A stretch of 16,832 nucleotides of DNA from Chlorobiota bacterium (GTDB lineage Bacteria > Bacteroidota > Ignavibacteria > Ignavibacteriales > Ignavibacteriaceae): positions 1-16,832 of the forward strand of contig RHKR01000074.1 in assembly GCA_008363265.1 (NCBI GenBank), in the 5' to 3' direction. The notes below the pieces were generated by a model that did no database searches, was not told the origin of the DNA, and was given only the letters and a program-made list of their open reading frames with translations. Of the stretch, positions 1 to 8,279 are shown one piece after another (the first letter of the stretch is position 1; each line of letters begins with the position of its first letter). Position numbers and translations under genes: made by a program.

Positions 1-3000
1 GGTGTTATCCGACCATGCAGCACCTGCATCAAAGAAGAGGGCACCCATGATGTTGCTGAAGAACAAAGGCAAACCACCGGTGATGAGATACCGTATGAAC
101 GGAAAACGGAGTTCGAAGTTCATTAAACCATACTTTGTGCCCACCACTTCCGCATAATTATAGCCACGCATTGGAAGAGCAGTGGAAAGGAACACGAAAT
201 CACTGGGTGAATCAAGCGGCAGACGGCCGGTCGACCAGTCACGGTTGATCCAGTTCTCCGTACCACCGATGAAGAATCTCTGAGGATTATTACCCCATGA
301 ATAACCGAACGAGCCCCTCACGGCCAGCGAATAGTCACCCCAGAAACGGAGATATTCACGGTAGTCGCCGAGAATTGAGTAGAAGCCGTATCTATCCGAC
401 TGAATAAAAGGGTTGGCCATGAACTCGAGGCGGTAGCGGGTACCGTCGATCGGCGCGGTGTAACCAAAGATCGTGTTGTCGTGTACGAACGCGATCGAAG
501 GCACAAGGAATGTGTTCTCCTTCATCTCCTCAAGGGGGTCGTCAAGGTTGGTCTGCGTCGCATTAGTCAGGGAAAGTCCGAGATCAAGCCTGTAGAACCT
601 GTTCAGCGGATAGCTTGCCGAAACGGAAAGCCCGTAGTTACGGAACCTGAAGAAATTCAGGAATTGCCCCCGCTGCAGGTACACAAACCTGGCTGTATGG
701 TAGCCCGCAACTCCTACATCCCACCTCCCCTTAAGGTAATAGTAAGCCAAGCCGTAATCACTGTTTTTCAGGTCAATTTGAAGTGAGGTGAAGCCTACCA
801 GCCGGTGGTCGCCCAAAACATCGCTGAATGAGAGAACCGTGGTTCCCAGAAGTCCGTAGTAAGTGCTGTAACCCGCGTTGGCGTAAACCAGGTCGGGTGA
901 AAAGTTGATCTTGTATTTCCTGATCTTGAAGTCACCGTCGTCTTCGAGCCTGTCGGCAAGAAGAAATTCAGGATTCGGAGCTTTGACAGTGTCTTTCAGC
1001 TTTACGTCATCCTTGCCAAAAACCATCGTTGAGTAGTCGATTTCAACTGAATCACCGTAGGTCTTCACGGTATCACTGAAAACCCCGGTGAAAACTTCCA
1101 CTTGTGATTGAGTTGAGTCAGTTTTAACCGTGTCGGCAAGCGGATCGATATCAACTTTATGAACCGTCAGGGTGGTATCGAACGGATGACGTCCGTTCCC
1201 GCCCCGAAAATCCGTACCGCCGTTCACAAGCTCGTGCATATAGTCGGTGAACGGGATCGAATCACCATCGACAGTGTGACCGAATGGATTGTTCAGAGTA
1301 AAAATGTTGTAGGAGGCCTTGTACATCGCGGTCATGGCGAGTTTTTTGCCGTCAAAAGAAGTACTGATCTGATCGAGTCCGTTCAGAGAATTGGTGACGG
1401 GCACCGGTTTGTTCGTGGGCACCCACGCGGAATCAGGCTTTATCTTATAGATATTGTTAATACCGTTGTAATCAGAGATGAAAAGGAGTTCTTGCCCCGA
1501 GGGGGAAGGAAGCGCGTATTTTTCATCACTGAAAGGATAGTCGGTTAGCCTTCTGACCACCTTTGTTTCAACATCCACTTCGTACAGGTCCATCTGCTCG
1601 AAGTCGTGTTTGTACATCTCAAAGCCTTCATAGTCGCTTTTCACAACCATGAGTGAGTCACGGTCGGATGAAAAATAAATTTTCTTCCCATCGTAAGACC
1701 ATCTTGGGTCGTGATCGGAAAAGATGTCATCGGTAAGTTTGTCAACTTTTCCTGTTTCGAAATCATAGATGTAGATATTACCGGCGTCGTAGTTCTGCGC
1801 AGTGAAGGCGAGCTTCTTTCCATCCTTCGACCAGTCAACGGTTTCGATCGAAGGGAATCTGACCGGAACACTTTCAGAAGAACCATCTTCGGCGTTTATG
1901 ATAAAGATGGCATCATCGCCGCCGCTTTTTGCCGCGATGGCAACTTTTTTGCCGTCAGGTGACCACGAGATACCGGGTGTAAGGATGTTCAGCTCTTCGA
2001 AGTCAACGGTTCTGTTTCCCTTTACGAGCCGTTTGATCTCCTTTCCGGTGTTGGCATCCATCAGATAGACATCGAAGAAGTAGTCTTTGTTGGAGATATA
2101 AACTATCTTGTCACCCTGCGGTGAAATGGCGGGCGAAATGTTGTAGGATGAATTGTCCTTCTTGGGGTCGGTCATCCTTTTGGCGAACTCATCGGGGTCT
2201 TTTCTGTTGGTGATATCAGGCCAGAATACCCGCTTGATGTCCTTCTTCCAGCGTTCGTTAAGCTCTTCAACGGTAAGACCTATCGATGCTTTCATACCCT
2301 GGTCAACGCCACCTTTCCCTTTCACATTCATCACCAGTTCAGCAATTTTTTCTTTGCCGTACTTTTTGGCGATGTAGTAGAAAACAGCCTGTCCGCCACG
2401 GTAAGCGAAATATCCACCCAACTGTGGAATATCGGGGAGGTATTCGTTTATTGCCGCGTCACGGATGAACTGGTCGGTGTTGGTATCCCAACCGAGTGAA
2501 AGATACTCTGCGAGACCTTCGGAGAACCATAAAGGAAGGTTAACAGCGGAATTGCTCGAAACTATGTTCTGCAACGCGCCTCCGTAGAAAAGGTCGTTCA
2601 TCACGCCATGCACCAACTCGTGGTGGATGACGTGCCGGAACATCTTGTAGTTGCCAGAGAAAGGGAGCACTATCCTGTTCTTGAAGAGCTCCGTGAAACC
2701 ACCCGTTCCCTCACCAAGGTAAGAGTCGATCACGTTGGTTTCCTGAAACTCGTTCTGAGAATCATAAAGGATAACCGATATCCTTTTGGTGATCTTGTAG
2801 TTGATCGATGATTCTATCTGTGCGAGGGCATCCTCGATCGCAGCGGCTGCGAACTCGGCGATGTTCTTTCCCTCAACGGTGAAGTAGATATCAAAATGCT
2901 TCGTCTGGATGTAGTACCAGTCGTAGTCTTTATACTGAACCTTGTTTCTACCGAACTGAGCGTATGCCTGCGAAACCGCAAAAACGATAAACAGAAATAA

Positions 3001-3018
3001 AAACGCTGCTCTCTTCAT
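1..3018 (-). CDS. Secreted peptidase-MA-like / TolB-type propeller / Omp85 barrel fusion protein (3' end cut by window)
   Basis: The frame is open from ATG at 3018 to the window edge (1006 codons, no stop). Residues 1-21 form a signal peptide ending AYAQ. HELVH at 133-137 followed by WFSEGLAEY (E167/E171) matches the gluzincin zinc site of peptidase-MA families. Residues ~290-600 carry six PD40/TolB-type blades, for example SWSPDGKK (~351), DWSKDGKK (~395), RWSYDGKK (~439) and STSFDGKK (~552). A D/T/V-rich linker (~600-690) has three DTVK repeats. From ~695 on are amphipathic strands with SFSDVLGDH (730-738), RGY (951-953) and ELRFPF then FFDAGAAW, typical of the Omp85/Bac_surface_Ag barrel. 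I therefore infer an outer-membrane protein with a large periplasmic part; protease activity and substrate are unknown. No POTRA domain is visible. It lies 24 bp after rnr and probably ends the operon or continues beyond the window. Confidence 0.9.
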   Translation of the reverse strand, partial: MKRAAFLFLFIVFAVSQAYAQFGRNKVQYKDYDWYYIQTKHFDIYFTVEGKNIAEFAAAAIEDALAQIESSINYKITKRISVILYDSQNEFQETNVIDSYLGEGTGGFTELFKNRIVLPFSGNYKMFRHVIHHELVHGVMNDLFYGGALQNIVSSNSAVNLPLWFSEGLAEYLSLGWDTNTDQFIRDAAINEYLPDIPQLGGYFAYRGGQAVFYYIAKKYGKEKIAELVMNVKGKGGVDQGMKASIGLTVEELNERWKKDIKRVFWPDITNRKDPDEFAKRMTDPKKDNSSYNISPAISPQGDKIVYISNKDYFFDVYLMDANTGKEIKRLVKGNRTVDFEELNILTPGISWSPDGKKVAIAAKSGGDDAIFIINAEDGSSESVPVRFPSIETVDWSKDGKKLAFTAQNYDAGNIYIYDFETGKVDKLTDDIFSDHDPRWSYDGKKIYFSSDRDSLMVVKSDYEGFEMYKHDFEQMDLYEVDVETKVVRRLTDYPFSDEKYALPSPSGQELLFISDYNGINNIYKIKPDSAWVPTNKPVPVTNSLNGLDQISTSFDGKKLAMTAMYKASYNIFTLNNPFGHTVDGDSIPFTDYMHELVNGGTDFRGGNGRHPFDTTLTVHKVDIDPLADTVKTDSTQSQVEVFTGVFSDTVKTYGDSVEIDYSTMVFGKDDVKLKDTVKAPNPEFLLADRLEDDGDFKIRKYKINFSPDLVYANAGYSTYYGLLGTTVLSFSDVLGDHRLVGFTSLQIDLKNSDYGLAYYYLKGRWDVGVAGYHTARFVYLQRGQFLNFFRFRNYGLSVSASYPLNRFYRLDLGLSLTNATQTNLDDPLEEMKENTFLVPSIAFVHDNTIFGYTAPIDGTRYRLEFMANPFIQSDRYGFYSILGDYREYLRFWGDYSLAVRGSFGYSWGNNPQRFFIGGTENWINRDWSTGRLPLDSPSDFVFLSTALPMRGYNYAEVVGTKYGLMNFELRFPFIRYLITGGLPLFFSNIMGALFFDAGAAWSDNT

Positions 3019-3042
3019 CTGATCTGCCTCGAATACAAAACA

Positions 3043-5064
3043 TTAAGCAATAGTGAAATCAACATTTGATCTTTCGGGAGAGACCCGGATAAGCTTCACT
3101 TTGACCTTGTCGCCAAGTCTGTAAACCCGGCCGCTTCTCTCACCTTTGAGGCGGTAATTCTTTTCCTCAAAAGTGAAATAGTCGCCTTCGATGTCCCTGA
3201 CGTGGACAAGACCCTCCGCAAGTGATTCCGCAAGTGTAACAAAAAATCCTCTTTCAGCTTCGACCGCTGACCTCTCGGTGAGGGATATATGAGCGCAAAT
3301 GCCGCGAAGCGGTGTCTCCTGATAAAGTGCCTTCCCTTTATTCTCACTGTAGTAGTGAAGGATCCTGTGAACCAGGAGATCGGCATAACGCCTGATCGGC
3401 GAAGTGAAGTGGGCGTAATGAACAAAACCCAGTCCATAGTGGCCGATATTCTCTGTCGAATAAATGGCTTTTGCCATCGATCTGATCGCCAGCTCATTTA
3501 CAATAACCTCCTCCTCTTTCTGCTTTACGGCCTCCATGAGGGCGTTCAGCTGCTGAGGTGTCGGCGAATCGGAAAAATTCACCAGGAATCCGAGTGACTT
3601 GACAAACCGGGCGAATTCGCGCATTTTTTCCTTGTCTGGCTTGTCATGTATCCTGTAGACGTAAGGTACTATCTCGGTCTCACGGCGCTTTTTGTTCACG
3701 TGCTCGGCAACGATCCTGTTGGCAAGAAGCATGAATTCTTCAATAAGTTTGTTACTTTCCTGAAGCTGCTTCCGCCTCACACCTGTTACTTCGCCGTCAT
3801 CACCAAGAACGAACTTCACTTCATCTGAACCAAACTCGATGCTGCCTGATTTCATCCGCTTTGTCCGGAGTGCAACAGCGATCTTGTTAAGTATCGTAAT
3901 ATCACCCGCCAGATCCCCTTTGCCGGTCTCGATTACCTGCTGGGCTTCTTCATAAGAGAAACGCCTCTTGCTGTTTATGACAGTTTTCACGATGCGGTAG
4001 TTTAAAACCTTCGCGCGCGGCGACATTTCAACCACCACCGAATATGTCAGCCTGTCACGGTACGGTACAAGGGAGCAGATTCCGTTCGAGAGTTCCTCCG
4101 GAAGCATCGGGATAACCGCGCCCACAAGATAGACGCTGTTCCCCCTCTCAAGCGCGTCTTTGTCGAGAGCTGAGTTTTGCGTTACATAGTGGCTGACATC
4201 AGCGATGTGGATGCCGATCTCGTAATTTCCATTGGGAAGTGTCTCCAATGAAAGGGCATCATCAAAATCCTTCGCGTCCTCGGGATCGATCGTAAATACG
4301 TTCTTCTCCCTGAAGTCTTCCCTGCGGGCAATCTCCTCCGCGGGTATCTCTTCAGATATCGCCCTTGCCTCTTCAAGAGTTTTTTTGGCAAATTTGGAAG
4401 GGAGATTGAACTCCCTCGCCAGCGTGATGACATCGACGTTAACACCTTCGCCCTTACCCACCACTTCGATCACCCTGGCTTCAGGATTGATCTTTGGATT
4501 GGTCCAGTGTATGTCACCCACAAATACGCGGTCGCCGGGTTTGGCGCCGTTCAGAAGGGCTTCCGGGATGTACAGATTCCTGTGTATCTCGGGAATATCC
4601 GGTTTTACTATATAAAACGAACCTTCCAACGAAAGAGTGCCCGAAATTTCTTTCCACTTCCGCTCGATCACGTTCACGATCTGTCCCGTCATAAGAACAC
4701 GGTTGCGGCCTTTCAGTTCCTTCGCGGCAACAGAGAGTTCCACCGTGTCACCGTGGAATGCCGTGTTGAAGTATCTTGAGGAAATGTAGTATCCCCCACC
4801 CGGTACCCGGTCTTTAAAAAGGAAGCCTGAGCCGTCCTTCATTATATTGAATTCACCTTTAACGGTCTTTTCATTCCCCTTGGGGGTGTATTTGAATCTT
4901 TTTCCTTCCCTGAGGAGAAAACCTTCCTCAACAAGCTGGTGTAAAAAAGCCTTTAGGGCTTCATAGTCCTGCTCGGTGAAAATATCAAGACTCATCGCGA
5001 GCTGCTTTGACTTGATGGCAGAGTTCGCGTTGCGTTGGAAAAATGCTTTTATCCTGTTTTTCAT
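3043..5064 (-). CDS. rnr: Ribonuclease R (RNB-family 3'-5' exoribonuclease) with truncated S1 domain
   Basis: This 673-aa protein should degrade structured RNA from the 3' end in the cytoplasm. An N-terminal winged helix (~1-70) and two cold-shock domains (~75-220) precede the RNB domain (~245-575). The metal-binding aspartates are intact in IDPEDAKDFDDA (D260, D266, D268, D269), as is the RNB signature HFTSPIRRYADLLVHR. The C-terminal S1 domain is abnormal. AVEAERG runs straight into FFVTLAESLAEGLVHV, whereas family members have about 29 residues between these points, ending in the first S1 strand (GxxFxGxISxVTxFG). The rest of S1 to the stop is normal. The length is slightly short for RNase R. 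ATG overlaps the tamB stop by one base (TAATG), so translation is probably coupled. The family call is secure; I infer weakened RNA binding. Confidence 0.95.
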   Translation of the reverse strand: MKNRIKAFFQRNANSAIKSKQLAMSLDIFTEQDYEALKAFLHQLVEEGFLLREGKRFKYTPKGNEKTVKGEFNIMKDGSGFLFKDRVPGGGYYISSRYFNTAFHGDTVELSVAAKELKGRNRVLMTGQIVNVIERKWKEISGTLSLEGSFYIVKPDIPEIHRNLYIPEALLNGAKPGDRVFVGDIHWTNPKINPEARVIEVVGKGEGVNVDVITLAREFNLPSKFAKKTLEEARAISEEIPAEEIARREDFREKNVFTIDPEDAKDFDDALSLETLPNGNYEIGIHIADVSHYVTQNSALDKDALERGNSVYLVGAVIPMLPEELSNGICSLVPYRDRLTYSVVVEMSPRAKVLNYRIVKTVINSKRRFSYEEAQQVIETGKGDLAGDITILNKIAVALRTKRMKSGSIEFGSDEVKFVLGDDGEVTGVRRKQLQESNKLIEEFMLLANRIVAEHVNKKRRETEIVPYVYRIHDKPDKEKMREFARFVKSLGFLVNFSDSPTPQQLNALMEAVKQKEEEVIVNELAIRSMAKAIYSTENIGHYGLGFVHYAHFTSPIRRYADLLVHRILHYYSENKGKALYQETPLRGICAHISLTERSAVEAERGFFVTLAESLAEGLVHVRDIEGDYFTFEEKNYRLKGERSGRVYRLGDKVKVKLIRVSPERSNVDFTIA

Positions 5065-8000
5065 TAAAACTCGATCTTGTATTTAAGACCCATCTCATTG
5101 ATCATTGATCCTGTGGATGAACCTTCTGTTATTGATTCCCTTCTTTCGATCCTCAAAAGAAGGGCTTTCAGCACCGGTATCTCAAACTTGAAAGTGGCGG
5201 TCGAGAAATCCTGGAAGAGGTTCGTCGTTCCGCCGAATGAGTATTTGATGTCAGATACCTGACCTGAAAGGTTGAATTTTGTCTGGTTTCCGGCTGCTCT
5301 AACTTCAAGCGATTTTACATAGTCGCCAAGATAGCTTGAGAGGAGCCCGCCCAGAAGTGAACCGGCAAGCGATGTGGCGGTTCCCTGTATGGTGTTGATC
5401 TGACCCTCGGCCGAGGTTTTATCCGCCTCGGTAAGATCTGATTTGAATTTGCCGGTCAGTATGAACCATACCGCGTCAGCTTTGTCATATTGTGGTGAAG
5501 GAACCTTGTTACTGATGTTATCTTCACCCACATATACGGCTATGTTATCGCTCTCCTTCGCGAATTTCGTTGAAAGTTCATCCATGCTTCCTTTTAATTT
5601 CAGTTTTACCTGAACGGGTTGCTCTGAACTTGTGCTCCCCTTTCCCGCGAAAACATAGTATGAATTGTAATTTGCTTCTATCTCCAGATATGGATTAAAA
5701 ATTTCCCTCTCAAATCTGAGTTTTCCGGAGGCCGCGAAGGTCTTCAGATTCAGGAACTCAAGTGTTGATTCTTCTGATACCTTCAACTCACCCTGAACAT
5801 TTTCGAAACCCTTGATCTTCTCATAGTTCAATTCACCTTCGAGGTAAGTGGTCAGTTTCTGATTCGCCTCCTGCGAGAAGATCATCGTCATCTTCGAGTT
5901 CTTCGACATGGTGACCTTGAACTGGTATTCAAGGTTGAACGGAAGGTCCTTCTTCCCTCTGAAGGAAGTGTCGGAGAATTGCCTGTCGTCTTCCAGTATC
6001 GACATCAGTGTGGTATCAACCAGGCCTGATCTAATATCATATTCCTGATACCTGTAGATGTAGTTATCGCCGGCATTCGCCACACTGCTCTGAGTGGGTG
6101 GGATCGTGAGGTCGGTCTTGTCCAGATTCACCGAAGCTTTCACGAAGTAGTTGTTCCTAGCGATATTCAGTGTGATATCCTCATTGGTTGACACAACAAG
6201 TTTACCGAAGATCGGGAATTCCTTCGAAGGCCGGGGGCTGTCCATCACTGTTAGCTGCCCACCGAGGCTGATATTACCCGATTTGATCTCGTATCCGGAA
6301 AGAAGGATCGATCCCTTGCCTGTTATCTTGCCGTAAGTGTCAACGTTCTTCCCTTCATTGGTAAGGAGGAGCTCATCAACCTCAACGGTCGAGTCCCTGA
6401 GCGTGAGGCCCATTTTCAGTCCATAGAGAAGGTTGGTCATCGAAACTTTAAACATCCCGTGCTTTATTTCCGCATGCCCGTTCTTCACGAGGTTAGGATA
6501 ATTTCCTGTGATCCTTATCCCTGATTCGAACACTCCCTGCAAATCCTGTATGTTCGGAATAAAACCGTTCAGGGCATCAAGTGAAAATGATTTGGCGTCG
6601 ATCCTGATATCAGTCGCACGGTCATTAATAAAATCGAACCTCGCCTCACTGAAAGAGATATCATACGGAATAACACCGGTTATGGAAAGAAGGGAGTCGT
6701 TTCCAACGTCATCACCCGTGAAGAAATATCCGTTTGGCCGTAGCTCCCTGTCTTTGTACTTAAGTGCGAAGGAGAGTCTTCCAACATCATCCTTCTGATA
6801 CTTGAGATCATCCACACTGAAATGTGCGTCGATAACAGGGTCGGCGTACGTTCCGCCCGCATCCACGCTGAAGGCAAGTTTTGCATCGACGGGTTGATTG
6901 AAAGGCTTCTGAACAATATCCTTCATTATCCCCTGCAGGGTCAGGTTACCGAAGTCAAGACTTGCATTGAACGACCCGGCGCTTAACCGGGCGTTCATCG
7001 AGACAACAGGATCATCACCCCGCCCCATAGCGAAGTCTTTAATGTAGAGGAATTTGTTACTGAATGAAAGCACAGCGTTCCGGGTGTTCTCCAGCTGGTA
7101 ACCTTTATAGTCGATCTTTGTCTCATACATGTCGAGTTCCAGAGAGTCTTTCATGAAGTCAACCACGAGCGCGACACGGGCTTTAACAAGATCGTTGTAA
7201 TTGATATCAAGCCGCTCCAGATCAAGGATCGATTTCTCCAGCGACATCGTAAGTTCGGTATTCGAGAGGGTATCCGTCTTCCCTTTGTTAACTATAAAAA
7301 TTTTTTTGATCCTGGTATCGATGAGTCCGTTCAGTTTCCCAATGGTAATGTCGTCTGAAGGGTGTGAAACTTTGATCTGAGCGGTTGCTCCCACCAGAAC
7401 AATTGTGCCGGAAGTGTCGCTGGCCCTTAACCTGAAAAGGTCAAGTTCATTCCAGAGGTTGAATGCCACGCGGCTGCTGTCGAGGACCAGGTTTCCTGAG
7501 AGTGCTCCCTGGATGTCAAATGTCCGGAGTTTCAGGAATTTTCTGAGTGGCCCGAGATCCTTAACCTGAAAAGAGAATGCTAGAGAATCTGATGAGGTGA
7601 TCTTTGGTGAGGCAGTGCCCGTCAAAGGGTTTGTCCCTGCCGCTGTCTGAACACTGTCTTCAAAGAAGTCGGGGTAATAATTCTTTAATAATTTGGTTAC
7701 GTCTGCCATCAGCCTCTGTGATTCAATCCCCATGTTGCTGCCGAGCGTGGCATAGTCGAACTTCCCTGAAGTGGAAATGGTAAAGAGATTCGATGTAATG
7801 AAGATATCTTTCATCATGTCCGGAGTGGCAATCACCCTCAAGTCGGCCTCAATTTCCCCGAGGTCATCACCTTTTATCCGGGTGTCCTTCATGTCAAGCC
7901 GGGCGGTCACATTCATATCATTGGGATTGAACCCCTCCCCTTCGGCTTCGAGGGTGAATGAAAGAAGGGAGTTGTCCATCCCCTCACCGAAAAATTCAGC

Positions 8001-8279
8001 AGGTTTAATATTGTTGAATGTCGATGTGATCGAATAAACCGGCCGTTCCATGTTCGAGAGATCGAGATCACCTGTTATCTGACCCGATTGCTCGCCCAGC
8101 CGTGCTTTCATATCGAGCAGTATCTTCCCCTTGCTCCCTTTTGTCTTCAGATCGAAAAGATCAAAAAAGTAATTGCCTGCGAGCGACTGATCACCAAGAA
8201 TATCCAGCTCAAACTCGGCGTTGGAAGGGTTAAATCCATGACCCCGCGCCCTGATCTTCGAAGTAAGATTCATCGGCAT
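5064..8279 (-). CDS. tamB: TamB-like protein, C-terminal fragment (downstream of frameshift)
   Basis: This 1071-aa reading frame is rich in alternating hydrophobic beta-strands and ends in a TamB/DUF490-type domain (~680-1071). That domain includes the stretch around YLEGELNYEKIKG, a glycine/serine-rich segment near GSLLGGLLSSYLGDYVKSLEV, and a terminal strand ending KYKIEF. TamB proteins span the periplasm as a beta-groove and help move lipids or assemble outer-membrane proteins. The annotated ATG at 8279 is not a natural start: the frame continues upstream in family-like sequence (YEADLRTEKLDISKYV) to about 8330, where it joins the N-terminal fragment. No convincing ribosome binding site precedes 8279. 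There is no signal peptide, so this half alone would not reach the periplasm. The stop overlaps the rnr start. Confidence 0.9.
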   Translation of the reverse strand: MPMNLTSKIRARGHGFNPSNAEFELDILGDQSLAGNYFFDLFDLKTKGSKGKILLDMKARLGEQSGQITGDLDLSNMERPVYSITSTFNNIKPAEFFGEGMDNSLLSFTLEAEGEGFNPNDMNVTARLDMKDTRIKGDDLGEIEADLRVIATPDMMKDIFITSNLFTISTSGKFDYATLGSNMGIESQRLMADVTKLLKNYYPDFFEDSVQTAAGTNPLTGTASPKITSSDSLAFSFQVKDLGPLRKFLKLRTFDIQGALSGNLVLDSSRVAFNLWNELDLFRLRASDTSGTIVLVGATAQIKVSHPSDDITIGKLNGLIDTRIKKIFIVNKGKTDTLSNTELTMSLEKSILDLERLDINYNDLVKARVALVVDFMKDSLELDMYETKIDYKGYQLENTRNAVLSFSNKFLYIKDFAMGRGDDPVVSMNARLSAGSFNASLDFGNLTLQGIMKDIVQKPFNQPVDAKLAFSVDAGGTYADPVIDAHFSVDDLKYQKDDVGRLSFALKYKDRELRPNGYFFTGDDVGNDSLLSITGVIPYDISFSEARFDFINDRATDIRIDAKSFSLDALNGFIPNIQDLQGVFESGIRITGNYPNLVKNGHAEIKHGMFKVSMTNLLYGLKMGLTLRDSTVEVDELLLTNEGKNVDTYGKITGKGSILLSGYEIKSGNISLGGQLTVMDSPRPSKEFPIFGKLVVSTNEDITLNIARNNYFVKASVNLDKTDLTIPPTQSSVANAGDNYIYRYQEYDIRSGLVDTTLMSILEDDRQFSDTSFRGKKDLPFNLEYQFKVTMSKNSKMTMIFSQEANQKLTTYLEGELNYEKIKGFENVQGELKVSEESTLEFLNLKTFAASGKLRFEREIFNPYLEIEANYNSYYVFAGKGSTSSEQPVQVKLKLKGSMDELSTKFAKESDNIAVYVGEDNISNKVPSPQYDKADAVWFILTGKFKSDLTEADKTSAEGQINTIQGTATSLAGSLLGGLLSSYLGDYVKSLEVRAAGNQTKFNLSGQVSDIKYSFGGTTNLFQDFSTATFKFEIPVLKALLLRIERRESITEGSSTGSMINEMGLKYKIEF

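Noticed and set aside
481..2811. Several short plus-strand frames between 481 and 2811 as possible small genes
   Set aside because: The minus strand carries one uninterrupted frame through this whole region, with signal peptide, propeller blades and barrel strands.
4232..4615. Plus-strand open frame of 127 codons (and others opposite rnr, tamB and lpxC-fabZ)
   Set aside because: All lie within well-supported minus-strand genes and have low-complexity Ser/Arg/Leu-rich translations typical of antisense reading.
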